A DNA stretch of 64,000 bases, taken from positions 149,001-213,000 of the forward strand of contig JAALGZ010000015.1 of the NCBI GenBank assembly GCA_015227615.1. The letters are read 5' to 3'. The stretch's first letter is position 1, and each line of letters begins with the position of its first letter. Origin of the DNA: Labyrinthula sp. Ha. Lineage: Eukaryota; Sar; Bigyra; Labyrinthulida; Labyrinthulaceae. The position numbers and the translations under genes were made by a program. Below are positions 31,330 through 41,200 of this stretch, in pieces. The notes beneath the pieces are model-generated. The model ran no database searches. It was not told where the DNA came from and was given only the letters and a program-made list of their open reading frames with translations.

Positions 31330-33630
31330 ATGCAACGATTCAGTGAATTGAAAAAAAAAGCTTGGCCCCAGCTGAAAGATATTTTAGAGGTAAAAGAGAG
31401 CAAGAACCTACTGAGATACCTTCAAAACCAACAGAATGGTTCCACAATATCAAAAGGCATTTCAAAATTACTTAGTCAGAAAGAAGCAGATATCATAAGA
31501 GACTCTTCGTTGGCTACCTTTTCGCTACACGTCGAATCTCGAGTTGCTTCTTTTCTTGGGGAAGGCTTTTACACAATTGGTCCTTGTGGAGAAGAATTAA
31601 TTTCAACCTTAGGGTTACTAGTTAAGCCTTTTGACACTATGGCATTGCATTATAGGCACTCTGCAGCTATTGTTTCGAAGCAACTCGCTCAAGGTCGACC
31701 TTTAGAAGACATCATCTTGGACAGAGCAAGAGGATATACGGTTTCCCAACTAGATCCCGTCACAGGAGGAAGGCATTGTGCTATTGGTAGTGGTTTTGGG
31801 TACGATGAAAATGAATATTATGTAACTAGTACCTTAGCTAGTCAAGCTCCTTTTGCCGTTGGTCGAGCTCTAGGTTTTTCTCTGAGAAATGATAAAGAAA
31901 AGTGGAACTCTGAGAAACGTGTTAGTATAGTTTCCCTAGGTGATGGATCTGTTAACAATAATATGTTCCTAAGTGCAATTAATTTTGCTCAATATTCTAC
32001 GTTTCGGGGGTATAGATGCCCAACGTTATTCGTAGTTTCTAATAATAATATATGTATTTCTCTCAAAGGGTATGGATGGCTATATGAATACTTGAGGAAA
32101 TATGATAATTCTAACCTGAAGGTTGATTATTGTGATGGAAATGATTTGTTGGCCACTTATCAAGGGCTGAAAACAAACTTAGAAGCTTGTAGGATGGAGC
32201 AAAAACCCAGAATTTTGGTTTTGGATAATCTGAAGAGAAGGTTTGGTCATGCTGCGACAGATCGACAGACTGAATACTATTCAAAAGACGAGATTGTTGG
32301 TTTCGCCGGAACTGAGTCCTCAAATATCGTTCAATTGTGTGATGCCCTTGTTTCAAATGGCTATTCAACTTATGAGGAACTTGGGGCAAGGCTCGAACAG
32401 ATTAACTCCATAGTTGAAGAATGTTTTGGCATGTCATGCGAAGAACCTAAAATCTCTTCTAGAGAATATGCACAGAAAAATTTGGTAAGTCCAAAGAACT
32501 CCGGAACCCTATTTAAACCAATTGTAAATAATATAAGTAATACCAATAAGAAGAAGATGCTGACAATGCGGCAATGTATGACACAGTTTTATGATGAGGT
32601 ACTAGCTAGTGAGGAACGAGCCGTATATGTAGGTGAAGATGTAAGACACGGTGGTTACTACTTGGTCACGCAGGGATTGTTTGCAAAATATAAGACTAGA
32701 GTTCAAGATATACCACCTGATGAGACCATGTTGTTTGGTCTTGGTGTTGGATATGCACAAACTGGATCTGTCCCAATAGTTGAGATCCCTTACGCAAAGT
32801 ACTTGGATTGTGGTGCTGATGTGTTTTTTGAAACATGCACTCTAAATTGGTTGACGAATGGGAAAACTAATTCAAATGGCGCTCTTATTCGGCTTCAAGG
32901 ATTTGATAAAGGAGTGTTTGGCGGTAATTATCATACACATAACACTCTTCACATGCCTGCTGGCTTGGATGTTGTCTGTTACTCTAACGGGGAAGATTAT
33001 GTGAACGGACTTAGATACAGCATCTCACAAGTAAAAGGTGGCAGAATTGTTATGTCTGTTGACAGCACCAATCTTCTCAACTTGAAAAGTATTGGTATGG
33101 ATTCTAAAAGCAAAAACTGGCTTCAACGATACCCAAGTCACAATGCCAACCTATTAGCGTGGGATGACATTATTCTATATAACGCTTCTTCAAACCATGA
33201 TCGTGGCTTCCAGAAGGTGCAATTAGATTCCGAAACGTATTCTCTAATTGACCTTATTCCTCCTGGAGACAAAGAGATCAAAATCATATTTTCATATGGG
33301 AATGGTGTACCTTTAGCCGTAGAAACATTTTTCCTCTCAGCTGCAGTACATTATAATGTTGTCATCGTTGATATCCCGTATATCTCAGGAACACCGAAAG
33401 CACTAATAACCCTCTTGGAAGACTTGAACACGTCGGAGTATAAGTGTAAATTAGTTTTTGCTGATGTTTGCAAAGAAGGTGCTTCACCATTGGCTGGACT
33501 TATCATGCGGCTTAAGAAACTAGATCTTCTGAAACATGACTGGGAATACACAGCAGCTCAAAATACATATAATCCGCTTGGCTCTACGGTTACGTTTCTG
33601 TCAAAGCAAGATCTTCTTGATGCTGCTTAA
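31330..33630 (+). CDS. Fused alpha+beta subunit E1 of a 2-oxoacid dehydrogenase (766 aa)
   Basis: Thiamine-diphosphate-dependent E1 component in which the alpha and beta chains are one polypeptide. Residues about 50-350 are the alpha part, with HYRHSAAI, GRHCAIGSG and the ThDP/Mg motif GDGSVNNNMFLSAINFA near residue 204. Residues about 409-766 are the beta part, beginning LTMRQCMTQFYDEVL, then VYVGEDVRHGGYY, PDETMLFGLGVGYA and IVEIPYAKYLDCGADVFFE. E1 decarboxylates a 2-oxoacid and passes the acyl group to the E2 lipoyl arm. Branched-chain-type and acetoin-type substrates are both possible. Most eukaryotic E1 enzymes are split alpha and beta genes. Fused versions are known mainly from bacteria, so bacterial ancestry is plausible but unproven. 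No clear transit peptide is visible. The vWA-protein gene starts 85 bp downstream on the same strand. Confidence 0.82.
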   Translation: MQRFSELKKKAWPQLKDILEVKESKNLLRYLQNQQNGSTISKGISKLLSQKEADIIRDSSLATFSLHVESRVASFLGEGFYTIGPCGEELISTLGLLVKPFDTMALHYRHSAAIVSKQLAQGRPLEDIILDRARGYTVSQLDPVTGGRHCAIGSGFGYDENEYYVTSTLASQAPFAVGRALGFSLRNDKEKWNSEKRVSIVSLGDGSVNNNMFLSAINFAQYSTFRGYRCPTLFVVSNNNICISLKGYGWLYEYLRKYDNSNLKVDYCDGNDLLATYQGLKTNLEACRMEQKPRILVLDNLKRRFGHAATDRQTEYYSKDEIVGFAGTESSNIVQLCDALVSNGYSTYEELGARLEQINSIVEECFGMSCEEPKISSREYAQKNLVSPKNSGTLFKPIVNNISNTNKKKMLTMRQCMTQFYDEVLASEERAVYVGEDVRHGGYYLVTQGLFAKYKTRVQDIPPDETMLFGLGVGYAQTGSVPIVEIPYAKYLDCGADVFFETCTLNWLTNGKTNSNGALIRLQGFDKGVFGGNYHTHNTLHMPAGLDVVCYSNGEDYVNGLRYSISQVKGGRIVMSVDSTNLLNLKSIGMDSKSKNWLQRYPSHNANLLAWDDIILYNASSNHDRGFQKVQLDSETYSLIDLIPPGDKEIKIIFSYGNGVPLAVETFFLSAAVHYNVVIVDIPYISGTPKALITLLEDLNTSEYKCKLVFADVCKEGASPLAGLIMRLKKLDLLKHDWEYTAAQNTYNPLGSTVTFLSKQDLLDAA

Positions 33631-33715
33631 TTTAGTTGTTAATAATTTGGCTTGACCCTCAAAGTTATCTTTTAATCTCTTTTTAAGTTATCGAAGCTGT
33701 CGCCATAGGAACAAA

Positions 33716-36574
33716 ATGTCGCGAAACAAAGCTTCAGGTGTCGTGAAGCAGTTACTACTTAATCTCGGAATTATGGCATTTGTCGCAGGCCAGTGCTCGT
33801 CTTCTAACCTTAAGAGTCTAAATACCAAGAAATGTTTTGATGAAGTTCAAGCTCAATATAGCTTAGGTGCTGTAGAACCTCTCGACGAAATAGATATGAA
33901 AAGCTTATGTGGGACACGTAGATTCATTTTCTTGCAAGATTCTTCCCGGACGCTTAGAAGAAGCTGTAAGAAAGATGATGATCCTAATATCTGTGATGAA
34001 ACTCTTCAAATTGAGTATATAAGAGCCTTTCTAGACCTTAATTTCTCCATAGAAGATGAAGACTTGTACGGAGGAATTTTTTATGCTACCCAGGCTCTTG
34101 AACATGTTCCACTGTGGAGATACTCTTTTGAAGAATTTTACGAAAAGTTGCTTGGTTTTTTTGATAGTGACATCTACCGTGATAGTTTCTTTACGGGTAA
34201 TAATAGAGGCTGGAGTCAAAGTGGTAGAGCTATTGAAGAGGCCACGTTCGCTGTAGCAAATTATTTGTTACAACAGACGGCAACTGAGGCTGGTAAGAAT
34301 TTCATAACACTATTCACCGATGGACAGCCAGAGCGCCGCAGAGGTGGTTTCAAGACAGAAATGTCTGCAACTATTGCTGCTGTAGAGGACTTAAAGCAAA
34401 TTTTCTCTAATAGCCACATTCATTGTGTCTTACTTGGTCCAGACAATAAGTTGAATTCAAGACAGAAAACTTTTTGGAAAGAAGAGAGAATATGCGATTC
34501 TAAGGATATGATCCGTGATCTGTCTAGCTTAGATTCAACAAGACTACAAGAAAAACTATTATATCTTTTTCAAAGACACGATCTTTGTGCAAACGGAGTG
34601 CAAACTTCTTCGCCTACTCTTAGCCCAAATAGGGCTCCTAGTTGGAGTCCTTCTGGCTCGCTCACAATGGCTCCATCACTATCTCCTAGCAGTACTCCAA
34701 GTCTATCCCCTTCAGAGTCCCCAACATATTCCCCTGTTCTGACTCCGAGTAACTCACCCTCAACGTCACCATCATCATCCCCTTCAATCGCCGTTACTGG
34801 ATCTCCAACGGTGGAGTGTAACCTTGAGCCATACTTTAGTTTAGACCATACAAAAGCGCTTTATGAGTTTCCAAAACTCACTTCGGCAAACACAGTTGTA
34901 GACAATCTATGTGGTTTAAAGAATGTTACTGAAGATCCTGTCTTGCATTATGAAAACATCTATACTGAACTGTATCTTGAAACTGGCATTTCAATCGACC
35001 TGGTTGTTGAATGCGACCTAGATTTGATTGAAGGGTTTGGAAACCTGGATACTCCTAATCTTACACCCTTGTCAGAAGATGATAACGCATTTTTAAGATT
35101 CAGTCTTGCTGAGGAAGCGAAACTGAGTGTAAGGTTAAAGCTGGTTGAGTCAAATGCCGGAAATGAAGTTTCTCTCAATGAAATTCTTTTGATCCTTACA
35201 GATTTTGATGAAAACTCAGCGCGGTTTTCCGAAATTGTTCAACTGGAAACAAGGCATGAGCTCATCCTGAGACATCAAGGGGCTGGGGTCCAAATGGATG
35301 GCCCACTTTCTATAGATGCAGCTGTTAATTTTGATTTTTCTTCCACTATTGTTGATGATGCATCCAATAATCCAACTAGTGTCTTCTTGGAGGAGTTTAC
35401 AGAGGAGCAATTGGATTTGAGCATTGCCCTTTCAATGTTTAACTTCTCTGCGGTATCGCTAAACTTTACTGTTCAAAATGCTAATGGTGACGACGGCAAT
35501 GATGAGAGGATAAGGACTTTTTTGTCAAGTATAGGAAGAGCTAGAGATAGCTGCCAACCACAGATTCTGTTATCCACTTCTGATCCAACAACAACCCCTT
35601 CGAGTACACCAACAACAGGCCCCACATTAAGTACTGAAAACCCAACGGCAGTACCTACAATGCGACCAAGTAGTACTCCTTCCTTCTCTCCCACAGTTGG
35701 TCCAACATTCACTCCATCAAGTAGTCCAACAAACAATCCTACCATCGAACCTACTCTTCATCCATCTGTATCTCCTTCTACACAACCTACCTCTTCCCCA
35801 ACAACTTCGCCTTCTGTTAGTACAGGATCGCCCACATGTGACCAAATTTCTTACTTCGACGAGTCACGGATGAATGATACGTACGAGTTCGCTGATCTTT
35901 CTTCAGATAAACGTATTGTGGACAACCTTTGTGGCATTAAGTCAAGTTCAGACTTCCCAATAATCCATTACGTGGATGTTTTCCCTCAATTGCATGAATC
36001 TACCGGTGAACAAGTAGACATTATCATATCTTGCAACGAAGAGGCAACGTCTGGATTCATGGACCTGGATACCCCTAACTTACTGGACTTGAAATCCCAG
36101 TACAATCATATAGAGAGGTTTAGTCTACTTCCTGCTGCTATACTTAACATCAGCGTTGATTTTATTAGTAACTCAACTGGGTTGAACCTTATGTTTCCAG
36201 AACTTTTGCTCGTTGTATTAGATTTAGATGAGAGCAACTTTAGATATGCTGAAATTGTTACACTCTTCACACCTGAAGGCCCATTGATTAGACACACGGG
36301 AAATTCTGTGGATTTCCAACAGTTTAGTAATGGATCCGGAACTTTGTCTACTGTAAGCTCAACCAAAGAAGGAAATGCTCAAAATAATCCAAACGATGTT
36401 TTCTTTGAAGATTTTACTACCGAGCAATTATCACTTGCAGCAGCGTTTTCTGTTGTAGACTCTTCTCAGTTTGAGCTTGAGTTTGAGGTATACAAACATG
36501 ACAACAGAGAAACGAACGGTGGAGGAATCAGAACTATGCTCTTTGGGATGGGAAGACCGCTTAACGTTTGTTAG
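33716..36574 (+). CDS. Secreted vWA-domain protein with two SPT-rich linkers and a duplicated C-terminal domain (952 aa)
   Basis: Probable extracellular or cell-surface protein. A hydrophobic signal segment (QLLLNLGIMAFVAG, residues about 12-25) opens it. A von Willebrand A domain covers about 60-290, with IFLQDSSRT (MIDAS-like D-x-S-x-T) near 75 and LFTDGQPE near 198. A Ser/Pro/Thr linker (about 297-363) precedes domain A (368-620), a second linker (620-706) precedes domain B (708-952). A and B are homologous: both contain VVDNLCG or IVDNLCG, a GFGNLDTPNL or GFMDLDTPNL block, FxEdFTxEQLxL and an IRT(F/M)L...GR ending. The repeated domain is not one I recognise. Such Pro/Ser/Thr linkers are common in stramenopile and algal surface proteins and are often glycosylated. 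There is no C-terminal membrane anchor. It converges on the LRR gene 40 bp away. Confidence 0.8.
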   Translation: MSRNKASGVVKQLLLNLGIMAFVAGQCSSSNLKSLNTKKCFDEVQAQYSLGAVEPLDEIDMKSLCGTRRFIFLQDSSRTLRRSCKKDDDPNICDETLQIEYIRAFLDLNFSIEDEDLYGGIFYATQALEHVPLWRYSFEEFYEKLLGFFDSDIYRDSFFTGNNRGWSQSGRAIEEATFAVANYLLQQTATEAGKNFITLFTDGQPERRRGGFKTEMSATIAAVEDLKQIFSNSHIHCVLLGPDNKLNSRQKTFWKEERICDSKDMIRDLSSLDSTRLQEKLLYLFQRHDLCANGVQTSSPTLSPNRAPSWSPSGSLTMAPSLSPSSTPSLSPSESPTYSPVLTPSNSPSTSPSSSPSIAVTGSPTVECNLEPYFSLDHTKALYEFPKLTSANTVVDNLCGLKNVTEDPVLHYENIYTELYLETGISIDLVVECDLDLIEGFGNLDTPNLTPLSEDDNAFLRFSLAEEAKLSVRLKLVESNAGNEVSLNEILLILTDFDENSARFSEIVQLETRHELILRHQGAGVQMDGPLSIDAAVNFDFSSTIVDDASNNPTSVFLEEFTEEQLDLSIALSMFNFSAVSLNFTVQNANGDDGNDERIRTFLSSIGRARDSCQPQILLSTSDPTTTPSSTPTTGPTLSTENPTAVPTMRPSSTPSFSPTVGPTFTPSSSPTNNPTIEPTLHPSVSPSTQPTSSPTTSPSVSTGSPTCDQISYFDESRMNDTYEFADLSSDKRIVDNLCGIKSSSDFPIIHYVDVFPQLHESTGEQVDIIISCNEEATSGFMDLDTPNLLDLKSQYNHIERFSLLPAAILNISVDFISNSTGLNLMFPELLLVVLDLDESNFRYAEIVTLFTPEGPLIRHTGNSVDFQQFSNGSGTLSTVSSTKEGNAQNNPNDVFFEDFTTEQLSLAAAFSVVDSSQFELEFEVYKHDNRETNGGGIRTMLFGMGRPLNVC
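34606..34805 (+). repeat. Ser/Pro/Thr-rich linker repeat 1
   Basis: Degenerate TCN-CCN repeats encoding SPS, SPT and TPS units between the vWA domain and domain A of the secreted protein. They keep frame and vary in codons, so this is an old coding repeat and not a fresh microsatellite. Confidence 0.8.
35575..35835 (+). repeat. Ser/Pro/Thr-rich linker repeat 2
   Basis: Second degenerate repeat of the same kind, with a higher Thr share (TPSSTPT, PTxxPT units), between domains A and B of the secreted protein. Confidence 0.8.
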
Positions 36575-36614
36575 ACTAGACCAATTGTATACAACTAAGT
36601 ACAAACCAACTCCA

Positions 36615-37941
36615 TTAAACATGAACTTTCAATTTCGCATAAACCCGAAGAAAATCAAACCAAGAACTAAAGTGTTTAGTTTCGCCGTAACAGCCGCTTT
36701 CTACTTTAGCTACAGCTTCTGGCAAAGACAAGAACTTCAGATATGGAAGTAAACGAAATTTATGCATTTGATATTCACCCATAAAGCGACAGTGTGTTAG
36801 ATCAAGAGCAACGAGACTACTTAATGTAGTTAGGAACTCAATATCAGAACAAGCGAGCCTGCTATCCGCCAATGATAAGTATCTGATGCTGCTTGTGCGA
36901 AGGTATGCTCTTGCATTTTCTGAGAGGTTACATATACCACAAAAACTCAGACCTAAGAATACCAAGCTTACTGGCAGCGGACATAATTGAAGTATTTCAC
37001 ACTCAGCAACTTTGTTCATACTAATATCCAGATGACGCAACAGCGAAGCTTCTTTTAAACAGAGTTGTTGAAACACATCTGCAGTTAGGTTACAATTCAC
37101 AGCATTGAAGACTCTCAGTAAGGGTAGTTGAATAAGTTTCATGAATCCAGAATTGCCAATTGAATTATGGGAGACACATAAACTTATAAGAGTTTCCCGC
37201 TTGCGCATCTCTAAAACCATAGATTTTGACAGAGAACATGAAGAAACACTTAGGGTCTCAAGGTAAGGAAACAAACTCAGCAAGGTGTGTTCCATATTTA
37301 TGATGTTGTCTAAACTGAGTGACAATAGAGGAAATGTATTCTTATGAGTTCCATGATCCAAATTGGTGACAAAGTTACTGGAAGTTGATCCGCAGTAGGA
37401 AGCCCGTAAAACACTTTTATTCAGCATATTTATCCAAGCAATTCCTATATTATTGTATTCAAAAGAAACATCTCTCAGTAAAGCTAAGTTGCTTAGCTGA
37501 TTTATTCCAAAAGCCACTAAACCATTTCCTCCAATCTTAATAGAGACTAACCTCTTAAAAGATGATAACAGCTTGTAAAACCTAGCGCATTCATCAGGAC
37601 TTATTGATAGAGTCTGATGTCCAAATTCCAGTTTATGTAAATTCTTCAAAGCGCGTAACCACTTCAAGGTATTAAGTTGAATATTGAAGCAACCAGCTAT
37701 TCTAAGAGTACCAACCTTTGACAGAACTTTTATCTTTTGTTTATTAATAAAGTTACACCTCTTTATCAAAACATCAGCACTTCGAGCTAAAGATTCACTG
37801 TATAAACCTTATCATACCATGCCCCACATCAAAATCCAGAATAGGCAAGAAACGATTTAATACAACAATCACCCAAGAACTGGTTCCAACATACTCTGCT
37901 ATGCTAATAAGCTCTGCATCTGCCACTTGTTCTAAACCCAT
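36615..37941 (-). CDS. Leucine-rich-repeat protein, two exons with a 31-nt intron (431 aa)
   Basis: LRR protein of unknown role. The large exon (37786-36615) alone has no ATG near its 5' end. Splicing a 31-nt GTATG...CTTTAG intron (37787-37817) joins it in frame to a first exon (37941-37818) starting MGLEQVADAELISIAEY. The junction reads VGH-ARSADV. Repeats of about 24-26 residues, with L..L.L and N patterns (LVSIKIGGNGLVAFGINQLSNLALL...), run through most of the protein, including RHLDISMNKVAE and IRYLSLADSRL. The N-terminal 70 residues could be a diverged F-box, as in F-box/LRR ubiquitin-ligase adaptors, but this is only a guess. The start lies 270 bp beyond the NOT1 stop on the same strand. 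Confidence 0.75.
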
Positions 37942-38210
37942 CACCACTTCTTATTCAACGATTAAATTTGTTTACTGGGTTTACAACATATAAAATAATA
38001 AGTTAAACACCTTTAATCTTGTCTTTATATTTCATTATAACTATAGAATACCTGCTAAGAGGAAAAATGAAAAATGTAAAGGTTAAATACGGAAAGAAGA
38101 GTGAGAAAAAAACGATATGTTAATAACACAAAATGAAAAACACAAGATCGTAACACCTCCAGGAATATTCGCAATACGTAAATCGTAATACAGGCTAAGG
38201 ACTAACTTGC

Positions 38211-41200
38211 TTAAGCAATGCAAGCTTCCAGGGAAGCCTGAGTTTCACTAATCAACTTTCGTAAAGAAGGTTCTTGCTGTATTAAGCTCTCTCTCAAATC
38301 CCGGATAACCCTATGGTCTGCTACTTTCTTAAAAACGTTTACTAATCCCTTGGGTCGCAGGCCAACAACGACAAACCTTTCTACAAAGGTTCGATATATC
38401 ACTTCACCAATCAAAGCATTCTTGACATTTCCCTTCAAGACTTCCATAAGAAACAATTCAATAACATTGTTGATACCTACATCACTTCTCAAATGGTCCA
38501 CTGCAGCAGTAAGGAAGTAATAGAGCGATATATTATTTTCCTTACAGCAACCAAAAAGAACCAATAAATTACCGAAAGGGGCACTAAATGCCAAACCAAT
38601 TTTTTCCCCAGTGTTTCCAATTTCGGCACAATGATATAATAAAATGTAAATCAAAGCGCTTAACCCTGAAAAATTAACGTTTGAACCAGTATCCAGATTC
38701 AGTTGAGCTATGATGTTGTCCATATCTCCTGGAGACACTTGAGCAGATAATTTAGATATTGGAAACAGCTCAGAAATACCCTTTTTGAGCTTCGAAAGGG
38801 TAACACAATGCTCCAGTATCTTCTGCCGATCGCCATTAGGAGATCCTGGTGCACACAATATAAGGTTTCGAAGTTTTAACAAGCTTCTTGGCAGTGCAGA
38901 TAAGAGAGAAATGTAGTATTGCGCCAAAAACTCAGGATTTCTGAGAAAAAGATGCTGTAAGAACCTATTTGTTTCATCAACTAATTTCCCAAGAAATAGG
39001 TCCTTCTGATCTTCCGATGAAACCCAGGCTGGATCACGTGAGCTCTTTAAACTTCTAGATACAAAGCTCAGCCATGTCAAAGAAAAGTTTAATAATACAG
39101 TTTTCCCACTCGTCGGGAGATAGGGTGCTTCCATAGTAAGAGTATCTATTAGTGGACCTTCGAGCAGTAAGCTAATCCAACCAACTGAAAGAACAGGGGC
39201 GTTAACTGGGCTGAAGTTCGAGAGAAGTAGATTTGAGATTTTGATGTAGAGCTCCAGTTTGAGCAGAGTAAACTCAGGGTTCCCTGAAGGATAGAGCTCG
39301 TCAATATCTTTGATCAAATATTTTAAAAACACTAAATAGGGACGTTGATCGAATGTTTCTACCACACCTTTTTGCTTGCGCTCAGTTATCTCCCTTTCGT
39401 ATATTTTAGATACAATAGAAAGAATTTTTTCAATGAGTCTTGGTTTTGCACTTTTTTCTGAAAACCGAATCAACAAAACTATCAGCTTTGACAGAGCATC
39501 TGTTGCAGAATGAGAAAGCATATTTGATAATGTCAGTGTTCTTTCATCTTCCACATCTGGATCAGGTTTCGCATTAGCGAGCGCTGATTCGAAAACAAGC
39601 TCTGAGCAAAGCCGCAAAAACCTTTCCGTATTCTCGTCAGACTCAAACGCACCATGTTGGTGAAGATTTTGAATAAAGTCACGATAGGCAGTTTGGTGAG
39701 GACCCACCTGAAAAATGTTTCCCTTATCGGAGTAAAGTCTCATCCAAGTATACAATAACTTCGCCACTTTTTTTCTCAACTCTGCAGGTTCACGTGAGCG
39801 TACGAACAGGCCAGCTGGGTTTTCAGACTCAAGTTGGCGCACATGAGTTTTAAAACTATACATAGCAAAGTGTTCTTTGGCAACAGCCTCCGTACGTAAA
39901 CTCCCTTCCATCCGTGTGTTTGTGTTCTCTAAGTTTGCTTGATGCTGTATTTCGCTTGACTGCAATCGTATGGCGTCTCTCGTTTCTTCATACCTAATAT
40001 TATGCAACTTTTGGAGCAAGTCTTTCAAACCAGGAAAATGGATATTATCACCAGGACCAGGATCACGAGCGCGAAGTTCTTCTTGCTTTTTCTCAAAAGC
40101 TTCAAGACATTCAATGGTATGGCGTAAATCCCCAACCTTGGCCATAGAGTAGTTAACCACACATATTCTGAGAATGTCCATGGCAAAAGATATAAGTGGC
40201 AAAAGAGATTGAGGACTGGTTGAACTCCTGATAATACGGGCTAAGTGGTGATCAAAGCGCTCTATATCAAGTAGTTTTGATTTTATTAATCCTGCTGCAG
40301 AAAATCGGCTGTTCTTGACGGCAGTTGCATCATCCCCTTGAGTGGCACTGAATATAAGCCAATCTGAAATAAACTTCCTGAGATCTAGAGATTCCACCAT
40401 ATTAACAAGCGTATCCAAAATAGCATATTGAACATGGGTACGAAATCTCTCCATTGGGGTACGCGCAATTGATGACGTCACTTCCAGCAAGCGACGAAAT
40501 ATTCTGTTCGAAAAAATTTTAATTGTTTGATCCTTCTCTTCTCCTTGAAGCAACTCCCCAACTTTTCTCATTTGTTGTAATAAGGCTGCCGTATCCTTTT
40601 GAATTAATGAATTCAGGCTTCCATTCTCAGCACTTTCCTGCACAATCTTATCTAGTTGTAAAACGATGTTCTTCCACTCGGCCATTACTTCTTCACCTGT
40701 ACTGTGTGTTTTGCCTTGTAAACTTCTATGTGGATCTGCATTATGTTGAGGGGCAGGAACAGCTGTTCTTTGAACACCACCGAAGTCATGATAAACCTGC
40801 AAGAACTCAGGTCCTACTCCAGTTTGCGATGGTTTTGGCAAAAGAAATGGTGGAAGATTCTGGGGATATTTTAACCCTTCCTCAAAGTTTGAATGATCAA
40901 AAAACAGTTCCCCTTTATCACGTGCCTCCTTTCTTTGTGCTAGGTCCTTCTGAAAAACAGATAAAACTTCCTTTCTTGCGGTATCAGTGGCTGCTTTCTG
41001 AACTAATTTACATCCGAGGTCTAAGTTCATCTCGGTTAACTCTGTAACAGTTTGATTCAAGGCCTCAAGACCAATAGCCTGTCCATATTCCGCCAAGCCC
41101 CTTTTCAACAGATCAGTTAGAAATAACTCCATGGACTGCCGAAGAGAATCTTTTCCAGTTACCATTGCCAGTGATCCTGCTAAATTTGTTGCAGCTAGGG

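Noticed and set aside
36471-36752. Plus-strand 93-codon ORF
   Set aside because: It lies over the 3' ends of two well-supported genes and has no ATG start of its own at the given 5' end.
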